The notes under the pieces are model-generated. The model ran no database searches, had not been told where the DNA came from, and was given only the letters and a program-made list of their open reading frames with translations. From Paenibacillus sp. FSL K6-1330 (lineage in GTDB: Bacteria > Bacillota > Bacilli > Paenibacillales > Paenibacillaceae), in contig NZ_CP150269.1 of NCBI RefSeq assembly GCF_037976825.1, forward strand, positions 6,923,501-6,987,500: a stretch of 64,000 bases of DNA. The letters run 5' to 3'. Of this stretch, positions 26,198 through 34,864 are shown one piece after another (position 1 is the stretch's first letter; every line of letters starts with the position of its first letter). The position numbers were made by a program, and so were the translations under genes.

Positions 26198-27774
26198 CCC
26201 AATTCTCTCTTTCGATACTCCATGGGTGTCATCGCAAATTTTTCTTTGAATTGTCGGCTGAAATAAGGAAGGTAACGGTACCCTACCTGATCGGCGACCT
26301 CATAGACTTTGAGGCCAGGCTGTTTTAGCAATTCACATGCTTTTTCCATACGCAGTTGTACTAGCAGTTCATTAAACGTATTTCCTGACCTCTCTTTAAT
26401 CAAAAATCCGATATGACTCGGCGAAAAAGAAAAATGCTGGGCAATATCCTTTATCGTTATATTCTCACTCATTCGTTCTTTCATCGTTTGGATAACACTG
26501 CGGATGAATTTACTATCCTTTGAATTGGATTTCTCATATAATCTTTCGGAAATTTCGAATATATGCTGAATGAACCAAGAACGAATATCACTGACGGTTT
26601 CGAACTGCATCAAAATATCCAGATGATGTATCTCCATGCCTAACAGATCAAACAAGTCTTCATTTCGGCTGCTTAAATATTGTTCGAGCTTCCAGATAAT
26701 ATAGTTCGACATATTATGCACGGTAAATCGGGAGCGCAGACTCCTTATAGAACCGAATAATTTCTCCAACTCATCACAGATTTGGACCAGCTCGTATTCC
26801 TCCATCGCCTTCAAGAGGACGTTCATGCGTTCATCAAGCATCCTTGCATCCAGCATTCCCGGCTCGGCACTGACGTCTTCGTACTTGATAATACTTCCCT
26901 TGCCCAGAAACATCTTGCCTTCCACAGCTTCAACAGCTTGCCTATAAGACAGGTGAAGTTGATCCAAGGCGCGCACGGGTTCACCAATGCCCGTTGTCAT
27001 GGATGTCGTCAAATGCTGCTGAACGCTATCCATCAGTGTGATTATCGTTGGAGTAGCGTTACTGTCCTCCAGCAGTATCGCTATTCGTTGCGAGGACAGC
27101 TTACAGTAAGGAAGCATGCCCCTCCCACTATCCGTAATCGCCTCTTGAATACGTTGCAGAAATATTCTCGCCAATTCCCTCTGTGAAGAAAGGCTCCCCG
27201 CTTGGCGCCATGATACATTATCGAGCTCCATAACTGCGACGCGAACCGGCCACTTCAACTGGTCGAATTCATAAGAGATACTCACCTTTGTCAGTAATTC
27301 TTCTGATTCTTCCCGCTCAAGCAGACGTATAAGAAAATCGCTTTTGACAATGGGGATCATCTCCTGATAAGCCATCTCCACCTCGCGCTGCTTGGTTTCT
27401 TCATCTAGATCCCGCTTTACCTTGATTAAGGAAGCAACCAGTTCTCTATCGTTCATCGGCTTGAGAACATAACTATACGCCTTCAATAAGAGTGCTTGCT
27501 GGACATAGCTAAACTCCTGATATCCACTGACAAAAATGATTCGCATGTTAGGTTTATGTTCAAGCGCAATCCGTGCCAGCTCGAGCCCGGACATATAAGG
27601 CATATTGACGTCACTAACTAAAATATCAACATCTTCGCTCTTTATAATTTCACAGGCCGACAACGCATTATTGACGCTCCCCACTACTTTCATACCCAGA
27701 TCAGGCCAAGGAATGAATCTTTTCATTCCTTCGAGATCCAGCTCTTCATCATCCACTAGCAGCACCTTGTACAC
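26194..27774 (-). CDS. Response regulator with AraC-type output, YesN family
   Basis: Response regulator of 526 residues. The N-terminal receiver has the acidic pair in 'VLLVDDEELDLEGM', the phospho-acceptor Asp in 'DILVSDVNMPYMSG' and the Lys in 'SYVLKPMND'. A long middle linker domain follows. The C-terminus is an AraC double helix-turn-helix ('ITIKDIAQHFSFSPSHIGFLIKERSGNTFNELL', then 'VYEVADQVGYRYLPYFSRQFKEKFAMTPMEYRK'). It is expected to activate the neighbouring LplB/YtcP-type sugar transporter operon at 27941-31593. Confidence 0.92.
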   Translation of the reverse strand: MYKVLLVDDEELDLEGMKRFIPWPDLGMKVVGSVNNALSACEIIKSEDVDILVSDVNMPYMSGLELARIALEHKPNMRIIFVSGYQEFSYVQQALLLKAYSYVLKPMNDRELVASLIKVKRDLDEETKQREVEMAYQEMIPIVKSDFLIRLLEREESEELLTKVSISYEFDQLKWPVRVAVMELDNVSWRQAGSLSSQRELARIFLQRIQEAITDSGRGMLPYCKLSSQRIAILLEDSNATPTIITLMDSVQQHLTTSMTTGIGEPVRALDQLHLSYRQAVEAVEGKMFLGKGSIIKYEDVSAEPGMLDARMLDERMNVLLKAMEEYELVQICDELEKLFGSIRSLRSRFTVHNMSNYIIWKLEQYLSSRNEDLFDLLGMEIHHLDILMQFETVSDIRSWFIQHIFEISERLYEKSNSKDSKFIRSVIQTMKERMSENITIKDIAQHFSFSPSHIGFLIKERSGNTFNELLVQLRMEKACELLKQPGLKVYEVADQVGYRYLPYFSRQFKEKFAMTPMEYRKRELG

Positions 27775-27879
27775 GAGAATCCCTCCAGGCGATTGTAAAA
27801 AATTCCATATTTACATATTATAATCGATCTAAAACAGGCATTTAGCAAAAGCAAGAAATAAACATGCATAATAAAAAAG

Positions 27880-27913
27880 AGATCTCCCAAAGAACCTGGA
27901 GGGTTCTTTGGGA
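27880..27913 (-). terminator. Terminator after the LplB-type transporter operon
   Basis: TCCCAAAGAACC (27885-27896) pairs with GGTTCTTTGGGA (27902-27913); the minus strand then reads GATCTCTTTTTTAT. Confidence 0.88.
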
Positions 27914-27940
27914 AATTCACCTGCGACATCTTTGTTTAAA

Positions 27941-29620
27941 TTAGTTGCCGTTCAGCTTAGCTACGTTCTCCTGCCATTTGGCTGTACGCCATTCTAATAG
28001 CTGATCGTAGCCCAGATCCATCAAATCTTTATGGCCTTGATCAAGAATTTTGTCAACTTCTTCATCGCTCTTCGCCATAACCGATTTTGCATAGATTTCG
28101 AGGAACAATTCGTCTACCGATGTTTTGATAATCCCTTCATCTGAATCTGGAGCCGGATTCAGGTTAACAAATTCCGTGACGTTTAACTGCGTAGGCCATG
28201 TAATCGTCTGTTGGTAACGCGTTCTCCAATCCTGCTCTTCGAAAGGAAGCTTCTCCATGTACTTGTATTTGGCAGGGTCAATATAACTCGTATTACCAAC
28301 GAACATAACAGGCTCATTCTTGGATTGGATTTCTGCTACTTCAGCCGGGTCATAGTTTTCTGTAAAGTTCGGCTTGCCTTCCTCATCGAATCCATCCCAG
28401 TTCTTGCCCTCTGGTCCGAAGTATTGGATATTCATTCCTTCAGGACCTGTATACCAGTCAAGGAATGCGAAGATCGCCTCAGGGTCTTCGGCAGCTGTTG
28501 TAATATAAGCAGCATTCCATCCGAAACTCGTGTAAGTACCTGGATAGATTTTATTTTTATCCAAACCTGGCTTATGAATCGGCCAGATCATAAAATATCC
28601 GCTATCCGGATCATTCTTGGTCAATTCAGGCTGCGCCTCGCCCGCCATCGTAGTTGGACTAGCTCCTGCAAATACAGCCACTCGTCCTGTCATGACTTTC
28701 TCCAAAATCTGGTCCTCGGTTTGGCTGAAGGCATCTTGAGAAATAAGCTTCTCTCTGTAAAGCTTAGCAATATATTTCTGTGCCTCACGGAATACCGGAT
28801 CCGTTAGCAGAGGCGTCAGCTTCCCGTCCTTTGGAACTGCAAGCAAACTAGCGTTAAGGTTAGTGTAGCTCGCACCTTCTCCGAATGCGGTGTACAGCAC
28901 GCCGAGCCCCTGTCTTTCCTGCGCACGGTGCGGTTCGAACGGAACAATTTCGCTACCATACTTCTCTTTAACCTTTACCAAGTAGTTATATAAATCATCT
29001 GTTGTTTCAAGCGGCGGCTCGCCTAGCTCTTTGTAGATCTTCTTGTTAACTACATAGCCCGCGTTACCGTACGGATTGGATGAATACCAGTTCGGGAACA
29101 TATACAGCTTGCCGTCATCGGAACGAAGCATGTTCAGATCGCCCATCCATGTTTTCAGATTAGGATATTTATCGAGGTAATCATCGTAAGCTACCAATTT
29201 CCCCTCTTTACGAAGTCTCTCCATGTCCGGATGGTTACGATCTGTCCAGATCATATCCGGAAGATCATCCGAAGCCATCATCGCACTCAGCTTTTGGGTA
29301 TGTGCTCCAGCAGCCGCAATCATATTGATTTTCACTTGCTTCTCTTCACTCAAATATTTACCGATAGGTGTACTTTCCCATTTAGGGAAGTCCGAGTTCT
29401 CATAGTGAGCATAAGCTGAAAATTCAAGCGGTTTCTCCCCGAGTACCCATTTGCCATCACGACCACCCTCCGCCGGCGGATCGGTTTTCTTCTCGCCATC
29501 ATTGTTCGCTGCCGGTGGTGTTGGGGTTGGATCCGCCGATTTTCCGCAACCGGCTAGAGCTGTGATCAGTACCAAAAGCAAAGATATCATCAACAGCAAC
29601 GACTTTCTTGTCTTTCTCAT
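27941..29620 (-). CDS. Sugar ABC transporter substrate-binding lipoprotein, LplA/YtcQ type
   Basis: Extracellular solute-binding lipoprotein of 559 residues; the large size is typical of LplA/YtcQ-type proteins. The signal peptide 'SLLLVLITALAGCGKS' contains lipobox LAGC, followed by a Pro/Asp-rich spacer. The mature part has 'MIAAAGAHTQKLSAMMASDDLPDMIW', a family hallmark. It is the third gene of a permease-permease-binding-protein operon and lies just before the YesN/YesM genes, which are in the same direction but beyond a terminator. The ligand is unknown; this class commonly imports plant-polysaccharide oligosaccharides. Confidence 0.9.
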   Translation of the reverse strand: MRKTRKSLLLMISLLLVLITALAGCGKSADPTPTPPAANNDGEKKTDPPAEGGRDGKWVLGEKPLEFSAYAHYENSDFPKWESTPIGKYLSEEKQVKINMIAAAGAHTQKLSAMMASDDLPDMIWTDRNHPDMERLRKEGKLVAYDDYLDKYPNLKTWMGDLNMLRSDDGKLYMFPNWYSSNPYGNAGYVVNKKIYKELGEPPLETTDDLYNYLVKVKEKYGSEIVPFEPHRAQERQGLGVLYTAFGEGASYTNLNASLLAVPKDGKLTPLLTDPVFREAQKYIAKLYREKLISQDAFSQTEDQILEKVMTGRVAVFAGASPTTMAGEAQPELTKNDPDSGYFMIWPIHKPGLDKNKIYPGTYTSFGWNAAYITTAAEDPEAIFAFLDWYTGPEGMNIQYFGPEGKNWDGFDEEGKPNFTENYDPAEVAEIQSKNEPVMFVGNTSYIDPAKYKYMEKLPFEEQDWRTRYQQTITWPTQLNVTEFVNLNPAPDSDEGIIKTSVDELFLEIYAKSVMAKSDEEVDKILDQGHKDLMDLGYDQLLEWRTAKWQENVAKLNGN

Positions 29621-29688
29621 TCACTAAACCCCTCTCATTTACAAAAATATATATGTTCAAAGCTGTTCGCCTTAAACCGTTCCTGAGC

Positions 29689-30588
29689 CTACTCTTTCAG
29701 CGAGCCTACCAGCACGCCTTTGACAAAATATTTTTGCACAAAAGGATAGACCAGAATGATCGGTAGAGTCACAACGATCATCATCGCCATCGTGAGCGAC
29801 TTGGAAGTAATCTGTCTCGCATTCTCCAGCAGCGCCGTCGAAGCACTATCGAGTACGGAGCTTGAACCGGATACAATATTGGCATTCAAGGTTTGTCGAA
29901 GAATTGTCTGAATCGGGAGCAAATTATCGTTGGTGATGTAAATGCTTGGCAGGAACCAGTCGTTCCAGTGTCCAACGGCAGTCAACAAAGCCAGCGTAGC
30001 GATAACCGGTCCGGACAAGGGGAGGATAATCCGAAAGAAAGTGCCCCAATTGCTGCAACCGTCGATATTGGCCGATTCTTCCAAGCCAACGGGAAGGCCT
30101 TTAAAGAAGGTTCGGAATATGATCATGTTCCACACGCTGATGAGGGATGGAATAATAAATACTAGAAAGCTATCCATCAATCCCAAGGAACGGATCAGGA
30201 GATACGTTGGAATCAATCCTCCGCCAAAATAGAGGGTAAATATAAAGAACAATGTGTAATATTTGCGTCCGATCAGATACGAACGGGTCATCCCGAATGC
30301 CAGGAGCGCTGTCATGAATATGGAGGTTGCAGTTCCGACTATGGTACGGCTTACGGATATAAAGAATCCGTTAAGCAGTCGATCATCTTGGAGTATGATA
30401 TTGTAATTTTCGGTTGTGAACTCTCTTGGCCAGAAGGTGATTCCGCCTTTTGCGGTGTCCACACCTACGTTGAAGGAAACAGCAATTGCATTCCAGAACG
30501 GATAGAGCGCCGAGAAGGCTAGTAAACTGAGAAAGACGTAAATCACGATAAGCGTAACCTTGTCACTGAAGCTAATTCTTTTTAACAT
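29689..30588 (-). CDS. Carbohydrate ABC permease, YtcP/LplC type
   Basis: Six-helix permease of 299 residues. The N-terminus 'RISFSDKVTLIVIYVFLSLLAFSALYPFWN' is typical of YtcP/LplC proteins. The EAA loop reads 'EESANIDGCSNWGTFFRIILPLSGP', and the C-terminus 'YPFVQKYFVKGVLVGSLKE' is the standard ending. AGGAGG lies upstream of ATG. It pairs with the LplB-type permease 28 bp upstream. Confidence 0.92.
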   Translation of the reverse strand: MLKRISFSDKVTLIVIYVFLSLLAFSALYPFWNAIAVSFNVGVDTAKGGITFWPREFTTENYNIILQDDRLLNGFFISVSRTIVGTATSIFMTALLAFGMTRSYLIGRKYYTLFFIFTLYFGGGLIPTYLLIRSLGLMDSFLVFIIPSLISVWNMIIFRTFFKGLPVGLEESANIDGCSNWGTFFRIILPLSGPVIATLALLTAVGHWNDWFLPSIYITNDNLLPIQTILRQTLNANIVSGSSSVLDSASTALLENARQITSKSLTMAMMIVVTLPIILVYPFVQKYFVKGVLVGSLKE

Positions 30589-30615
30589 GCCGTACCTCCT
30601 GAGGGCTGCTGATTC

Positions 30616-31593
30616 TTACCATAAGCTATTACCAGATCTTCGAGCCAAATAGTTCGCGATCGTTAGCAGTCCTACACTGATAATCGCCTTAAACAATCCG
30701 ATAGCAACCGCATAAGAATAACGGTGTGACCCAAGGCCCACTCGATAGACATACGTATCAATAACATCGGAAACCGGCCTCAGCACCGGATTGGATGCCA
30801 GGAGCAAGATGTCCTCAAAGCCTGCATTGAGCAAGTTGCCGATAGCAAGAATCATGAAGATGATGACAACCGGCATAATCGAAGGAAGCGTAATCAGATA
30901 GATCTGCTTGGTCTTGCTAGCCCCGTCAATGTCTGCAGCCTCGTACAGCGCCGGATCGATACTCGCAATTGCAGCAAGGAATACAATCGAGTTAAATCCG
31001 ATCTCCTTCCATACGTTGGCCGAAATCAGGATCGTCCAAAAATATTCCTTCAATGAGAGGAAATTGATCGGTTCATCAATGGCCCCGATGCTCTCGAGCA
31101 GAATATTGATGCTTCCGTTTTCCGTTGACAGCAGGGCAGTGGTGAAGCCTGCCACAATAACCCATGATAAGAAATGAGGCAGATATGTAATCGTCTGGAT
31201 GACTCTTTTGAATAACATATGGCGAACTTCATTCAATAAGAGGGCCAGTAGAATCGGTGCTGGAAATCCGATAAAGAATTTCAACAGACTGATCACAATC
31301 GTGTTGCGCAAAATTCTTTCAAACTCGGGGGCGGCAAAAAAGGCTTCAAAATGCTTAAAACCAACCCACGGGTTATCCCAAATCCTTGAGCCGGTGAACA
31401 GGTTATAATCCATAAAACCGGTGATCACGCCATACATAGGCAGATAGGCAAAAATGAATACCAGAATCACGCCGGGTAATACCATGAGTTGAACATCCCA
31501 TTGCTTCATTAAGCGCCTAAGGAAACTTTTGTTATGGACTTTTGGCTGCCGGGAAATGGGTGATGGTTGCTGTTCTGTAGTAACTTGCGGCAT
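30616..31593 (-). CDS. Carbohydrate ABC permease, LplB type
   Basis: Permease of 325 residues with 'WDVQLMVLPGVILVFIFAYLPMYGVI', which is characteristic of LplB proteins, and the EAA loop 'YEAADIDGASKTKQIYLITLPSIMP'. A hydrophilic N-terminal extension of about 30 residues precedes the first helix. AGGAGG lies 6 bp upstream of ATG. It is the first gene of the transporter operon. A cre-like site (31654-31669) lies upstream, so carbon catabolite control is likely. Confidence 0.92.
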   Translation of the reverse strand: MPQVTTEQQPSPISRQPKVHNKSFLRRLMKQWDVQLMVLPGVILVFIFAYLPMYGVITGFMDYNLFTGSRIWDNPWVGFKHFEAFFAAPEFERILRNTIVISLLKFFIGFPAPILLALLLNEVRHMLFKRVIQTITYLPHFLSWVIVAGFTTALLSTENGSINILLESIGAIDEPINFLSLKEYFWTILISANVWKEIGFNSIVFLAAIASIDPALYEAADIDGASKTKQIYLITLPSIMPVVIIFMILAIGNLLNAGFEDILLLASNPVLRPVSDVIDTYVYRVGLGSHRYSYAVAIGLFKAIISVGLLTIANYLARRSGNSLW

Positions 31594-31653
31594 ATAGATC
31601 CTCCTGTTACGAAATGATGTAAAAGCATGCCAGGTCTCTGAATATCGACCATT

Positions 31654-31669
31654 CCGAAACCGCTTGCAA
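31654..31669 (-). promoter_or_regulatory. cre-like (CcpA) site upstream of the LplB-type operon
   Basis: On the minus strand TTGCAAGCGGTTTCGG, which fits the catabolite-responsive element pattern TGNAANCGNNNNCN. It lies about 60-75 bp upstream of the start codon. The remaining sequence to 31870 shows AT-rich promoter-like DNA but no further gene. Confidence 0.5.
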
Positions 31670-31879
31670 TTGACTTAGTATCATTCTAACTTTGGGAATA
31701 TTTTGAATCTATATAATAAAACCCCGATTTTTTACACTTCTACCGGAATGTTTTATCCTTTCCAGCCAATAAAAAACGTCGATCGACTTACTTTCTCAGC
31801 AGACAGACCGCATTTAGTGGAAGTTTTTCTTGCAATATATGGATGTTAAGCCCTCGGATGTTTATACTTTCTTATCTCT

Positions 31880-31926
31880 AAAAAAAGACTGCCTTCAGGT
31901 CATATAGACCTTCAAGACAGTCTTTG
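31880..31926 (-). terminator. Terminator after the molybdopterin oxidoreductase
   Basis: AAAGACTG (31884-31891) pairs with CAGTCTTT (31918-31925), with a second AAGGTC/GACCTT-type inner stem; a T run follows on the minus strand. Confidence 0.85.
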
Positions 31927-31935
31927 TATTCATCT

Positions 31936-34023
31936 TTAAGCACCGGTTATTGTAGTCCTGACCTCTACCACCGTTGAGAAGAAGGTAGCTCCTTCGCCCA
32001 TGTCCGACAACCTGTCGGGTGTAAGGGCATTGGCGCGCTGCTTCCTGCCTTCGCCTTCCCACCACAAGCCTTGGCTGACCACGGTGCCCGGCAGCATTTT
32101 ATCCGTCACCTTGGCTCGGACTTCGTAGGTTCCACGGTCGTTGTACACTGTAACCATGTCTCCGTCCACTATACCGCGTTCCTCTGCATCCGCCGGATGA
32201 ATCTGCAGGGCAGGCTCCTTCTCCAACTTCTGATGCTTCTCCACATTCGCAAAGGTCGAATTCAGGAAGTTGTGGTTTGGCGGCGAAATGAACATAAGCG
32301 GGTATCTGTGCCCGCGGCCGCGCCTTACACCGTCATATCCTTCCTTCAAGGGCACGTAAGTCGGAAGAGGCGGAAGACCTGCTTCCTCCAACTTCGCGGA
32401 GTATAGCTCGATCCGGCCCGAAGGCGTCGGCAAACGATCCAGATATGTTTCAAGCGGCGTCATGTCAAGCTTCACATAGCGGTGTACCTTTAGCTTGTCC
32501 AGCGTGACGCCGTTCAGATAAGGGTTGTCCGGGAAGTCGAGCGCTCTTGCCATCATCTCCTCTTCGGTCTCATGGAAGGCCGGGTCGGTGAACCCCATGG
32601 CCCGGCCCAGCAAGGAGAACAGCTCCACGTTGCTCTTGCTCTCCCCGAGCGCCGGAATGACCGGCTCCTGCAGCTGGATATACTGATGCCAGTAGGATGC
32701 GAACAGGTCCGTATTCTCAAATGAGGAGGTTGCCGGAAGCACGATATCCGCATACTTGGCTGTATCCGTCATGAACAAATCGTGTACGACGGTAAACAGA
32801 TCCTCTCTTGCAAACCCTTCGCGCACCCGCCCGGTGTCAGGAGCGACAACCAGCGGGTTGCTGCAATAGACAAAGACCGACTTAATCGGCTGTTCGGTCA
32901 TGGCAAGCGCCTCGCCGATTCGGTTCATGTTAATGGTCCTGGCATCCGGATTCGGCCGGAGATCCGGACGCTCCAGTGCATCACTGTCCATGCTGTTGTA
33001 GCCACCATTCGACTTGGCAGCCCCTCCGCCCCGCTTCAGCCATTGTCCGGTCAAGGCCGGAAGCGCCGCGATGCTGCGCACCGTCAAGCCGCCATTGTCG
33101 TGATGCTGAAGACCGTTACCAATATGAATATAAGAAGTACCGGCCCGGCCATACAGCTCGGCCAGCTTCTCGATATCCTCTACCGGAATGCCGGTAATGG
33201 AGGATACATGCTCCGGCGTATAGTCTTTGACATGCTCACGCAAGGCTTCATGCCCGAGCGTATACTGCCGGAGGAATTCCTCATTCACCATGCCATCTCG
33301 GAACATGATGTGCATGAGGCCGACCGCCAGTGCCGCATCCGTGCCCGGAAACAGCGGAATGAACCAATCCGACCATTGCCCGGTCTGGTTCTTATGAACA
33401 TCAATCACAATGACCTTGGCACCGGCCTTGCGTGCTTTCTCTGCCAGCACTACTTGGTGCATATTGGTGCTGACGATATTACCGCCCCAGACAATGATGA
33501 CATCGGCATGAACGGTTTCCTCCGGGACGGTGCCTCCATTAAACCCCATCACGGATTTCCAGCCCGCAGTGCCTGCGGAATTACAGATCGACTGCTTCAG
33601 GCGGCTGGCGCCCAGCCTGTTGAAGAATCTCCGATCCATACCGTCCACGCTCAATATCCCCATATTGCCGTAAAAGCTGTATGGTAGAATGCTCTCGGAG
33701 CCATATTCCTTGATCAGCTTCTTGTAGCGCCCGGTAATCTCCTGAATCGCTTCATCCCAGCTGATCCGCTCGAAAGCCCCCTCACCCTTGGGCCCTACCC
33801 TCCGCAGCGGATAAAGCACGCGCTCGGGATGATACACCCGATGTGCCATATTGCGGACTTTATTACAGATGGCTCCCTGCGTCATCGGATGATCCGGATT
33901 GCCGGTAACCTTCACGATTTTTCCATTCTCTTTATGCAGCAGCAGACCGCAAGTATCGGGACAATCCAACGGACATACCGCCGGAAACACACCATTCTCC
34001 TGATGAATCATCGCTTGAGTCAT
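31936..34023 (-). CDS. Molybdopterin-dependent oxidoreductase, DMSO-reductase family
   Basis: Bis-MGD oxidoreductase of 695 residues. The N-terminal 4Fe-4S motif is 'CPLDCPDTCGLL...GAICNK' (four Cys). Molybdopterin-binding elements follow, such as 'RISWDEAIQEI', 'VIVWGGNIVSTNMHQV' and 'FVYCSNPLVVAPDTGRV', and a C-terminal molydop-binding domain has 'LQIHPADAEERGIVDGDMV'. It resembles B. subtilis YoaE-type cytoplasmic oxidoreductases; the substrate is unknown. No Tat signal is seen. The frame opens at 34056, but ATG 34023 has AAGGGGG 10 bp upstream and fits best. It needs moaA/mobA products. A formate/nitrite channel gene lies 3 kb away. Confidence 0.9.
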   Translation of the reverse strand: MTQAMIHQENGVFPAVCPLDCPDTCGLLLHKENGKIVKVTGNPDHPMTQGAICNKVRNMAHRVYHPERVLYPLRRVGPKGEGAFERISWDEAIQEITGRYKKLIKEYGSESILPYSFYGNMGILSVDGMDRRFFNRLGASRLKQSICNSAGTAGWKSVMGFNGGTVPEETVHADVIIVWGGNIVSTNMHQVVLAEKARKAGAKVIVIDVHKNQTGQWSDWFIPLFPGTDAALAVGLMHIMFRDGMVNEEFLRQYTLGHEALREHVKDYTPEHVSSITGIPVEDIEKLAELYGRAGTSYIHIGNGLQHHDNGGLTVRSIAALPALTGQWLKRGGGAAKSNGGYNSMDSDALERPDLRPNPDARTINMNRIGEALAMTEQPIKSVFVYCSNPLVVAPDTGRVREGFAREDLFTVVHDLFMTDTAKYADIVLPATSSFENTDLFASYWHQYIQLQEPVIPALGESKSNVELFSLLGRAMGFTDPAFHETEEEMMARALDFPDNPYLNGVTLDKLKVHRYVKLDMTPLETYLDRLPTPSGRIELYSAKLEEAGLPPLPTYVPLKEGYDGVRRGRGHRYPLMFISPPNHNFLNSTFANVEKHQKLEKEPALQIHPADAEERGIVDGDMVTVYNDRGTYEVRAKVTDKMLPGTVVSQGLWWEGEGRKQRANALTPDRLSDMGEGATFFSTVVEVRTTITGA

Positions 34024-34218
34024 TTCGTCCATTCCCCCTTGTACACGCTGAATCATATCCCCTTATCTTAAAAGAAAATCAGGGCTCCAGTAAAGTCTTA
34101 CATTTTTTTCTGAGCAGGTGTTTCACTCTACTTCCTTCCGGGTATATTCCTATCAAGAGCAACGAAGAGGAACCCAGACCCTTTCTCTTCCTTGCCAAAT
34201 CATGGACCACTCCCAAAA

Positions 34219-34265
34219 AATTCGCCATGCCCATGTCTCCTCCCCCGAGACCGGCATGGCGAATT
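34219..34265 (-). terminator. Strong hairpin with minus-strand T run, no gene upstream
   Basis: AATTCGCCATGCC (34219-34231) pairs perfectly with GGCATGGCGAATT (34253-34265), with an inner GTCTC/GAGAC stem. The minus strand then has TTTTTTT. No minus-strand protein gene ends here, so it may terminate a small RNA starting between about 34340 and 34440. Confidence 0.55.
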
Positions 34266-34445
34266 TGTTTGTATGCAGCGTCTATCGCATCACATCTGGG
34301 CTACTTGCCACTTACGCATCATAGAAAGTCATGCTTTCTATAGCAAACATGCAAAAAACAAAGCCTGTCAAAGCCACATATTTATGTAAGCGCTTATCTG
34401 TCATTTTTTATAAATAATTCTGCTTTATTCTTCGTTGGAGGGTGT

Positions 34446-34474
34446 TTTACAAAAGATTTGAGCAGGCGTAATAT
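34446..34474 (+). promoter_or_regulatory. Predicted promoter of the kimA riboswitch transcript
   Basis: TTTACA (34446-34451), a 17-bp spacer and TAATAT (34469-34474), with an overlapping TATACT at 34472. It lies about 50-60 bp before the riboswitch. Confidence 0.55.
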
Positions 34475-34524
34475 ACTATTCAGCTTCGAAATCATTCTTC
34501 ATATTCACATGACATTCGCTTAAT

Positions 34525-34705
34525 TTCCAATTGGGAAAGCGGGGGAACCACACGTATGGATGGATACCTATAGGATCTGTCAACCATACTATGGGGTGAA
34601 TCCTGATGCAGCGCGTACTTACGCCGCGACTATTATCAGGTAGGGCGACTCTCACCGCCCGAATCCGACAGCTAACCTCGTCAGCGTTGATGGAGAGGGT
34701 TGTGA
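34525..34705 (+). promoter_or_regulatory. c-di-AMP riboswitch (ydaO-yuaA type)
   Basis: The conserved core of the ydaO-yuaA RNA is readable in order: GGGGGAACC at 34541, GGGGTGAATCC at 34593, TAGGGCGACTCTCA near 34641, CCCGAATCCGACAGCTAACC near 34658, and CTCGTCAGCGTTGA near 34678. These strings are hallmarks of this class, which binds cyclic di-AMP and turns expression off. A terminator follows at 34716, then kimA, whose homologue is the type-member regulated gene. The outer stem boundaries are approximate. Confidence 0.93.
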
Positions 34706-34715
34706 ACTTGTGATC

Positions 34716-34745
34716 AAACACAGGGTTCTAACCTGTGTTTTTTGT
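34716..34745 (+). terminator. Riboswitch expression-platform terminator
   Basis: AAACACAGG (34716-34724) pairs with CCTGTGTTT (34732-34740) and runs into TTTTTTGTTT. It is expected to form when c-di-AMP is bound. Confidence 0.85.
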
Positions 34746-34864
34746 TTGCCAAAAATCAATATTGGAATGGAGATAGCCCATATGTCCAGCACATGAGGCA
34801 CACCGATTGAAGTCACTTCAAGCAGCTCCCATCATGTACCTATTCTTAATCGGCGGTGAAAAAC

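Noticed and set aside
34476..34721. Minus-strand open frame of 81 codons
   Set aside because: It lies within the c-di-AMP riboswitch and its terminator, whose conserved RNA motifs explain the sequence.
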